From contig JAPOSJ010000036.1 in assembly GCA_026709745.1 (NCBI GenBank), positions 1 through 6,144 on the forward strand: 6,144 nt of DNA, read 5' to 3'. The notes under the pieces are model-generated. The model was not told where the DNA came from. It saw only the letters and a program-made list of their open reading frames with translations, and searched no databases. This DNA is from Candidatus Dadabacteria bacterium. Its GTDB lineage: Bacteria; Desulfobacterota_D; UBA1144; Nemesobacterales; Nemesobacteraceae. Numbering within the stretch: the first letter of the stretch is position 1; the number at the start of each line of letters is the position of its first letter. Position numbers and translations under genes: made by a program. Shown here in pieces: positions 6,002 to 6,144 of the stretch.

Positions 6002-6144
6002 GCCCAAGGGTCTCAATCAGCTTGCCGTACTCCTGCGGCCTCACCCTCTTTACGTAATTAAGCAGTTTCCTTCTTTTGGCAACCATGGAGACCAGACCTT
6101 TTCTTGAATGGTTATCCTTGGGAGCCCTTTCCACATGCTCGGAC
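5991..6144 (-). CDS. rpsO: 30S ribosomal protein S15, C-terminal part
   Basis: The minus strand gives the last 50 codons plus a TAA stop at 5993-5991; the N-terminal part lies beyond base 6144. The peptide matches the C-terminal half of S15: KDNHSRKGLVSMVAKRRKLLNY corresponds to the conserved KDHHSRRGLLKLVGKRRRLLNY block that contacts 16S rRNA helices in the central domain, and it ends in KLIETLGLRK as the family does. S15 is an early-binding primary protein of the 30S platform. It heads the visible part of rpsO-pnp-miaA. The stretch EHVERAPKDN differs from the more usual EHLKxHKKDH, a mild divergence. In E. coli S15 represses its own translation; the region that would show this lies outside the window. 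Confidence 0.93.
   Translation of the reverse strand, partial: SEHVERAPKDNHSRKGLVSMVAKRRKLLNYVKRVRPQEYGKLIETLGLRK

Noticed and set aside
3881..6061. Several plus-strand frames of 67-98 codons opposite pnp
   Set aside because: All are antisense to the fully intact pnp or the rpsO-pnp junction and carry no motifs.

Overview
The window reads as an ordinary bacterial chromosomal segment of moderate GC content, with dense genes and short spacers. A System I cytochrome c maturation pair (CcmG and CcmH) points to a Gram-negative bacterium. Gene content and divergence suggest an uncultured lineage near the Desulfobacterota, Dadabacteria or Nitrospinota; that placement is a guess from style, not a demonstrated assignment. 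I see no transposase, integrase, CRISPR array, tRNA, rRNA or toxin-antitoxin locus.

Layout. (1) Positions 1-1635, minus strand: a trehalose-6-phosphate synthase (OtsA, GT20) that continues into a HAD-type trehalose-phosphatase domain and leaves the window at base 1. It is open for all 545 codons. (2) Positions 1636-1717: a short divergent promoter region centred on an AT-rich palindrome that gives a perfect TATAAT on both strands. (3) Positions 1718-2670, plus strand: ccmG and ccmH, overlapping by four bases. Together they would supply the thiol-disulfide chemistry that keeps apocytochrome c CXXCH cysteines reduced before haem attachment. (4) Positions 2671-2913: a 243-base spacer between convergent transcription units, without a convincing gene but with two clear inverted repeats. 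(5) Positions 2914-6144, minus strand: an operon read as rpsO (C-terminal part), pnp, miaA. rpsO-pnp is a classic conserved pair (ribosomal protein S15 and polynucleotide phosphorylase). miaA (tRNA A37 dimethylallyltransferase) follows only nine bases after pnp and in the same reading frame.

The three units cover carbohydrate stress metabolism (trehalose), cytochrome c biogenesis, and translation/RNA metabolism. Nothing visible ties them into one system. The points most worth a second look are altered HAD motif II residues in the phosphatase half of the OtsA fusion, a probable leaderless otsA transcript, repeated use of TTG start codons with tight or overlapping junctions, and the structured spacer at 2671-2913.
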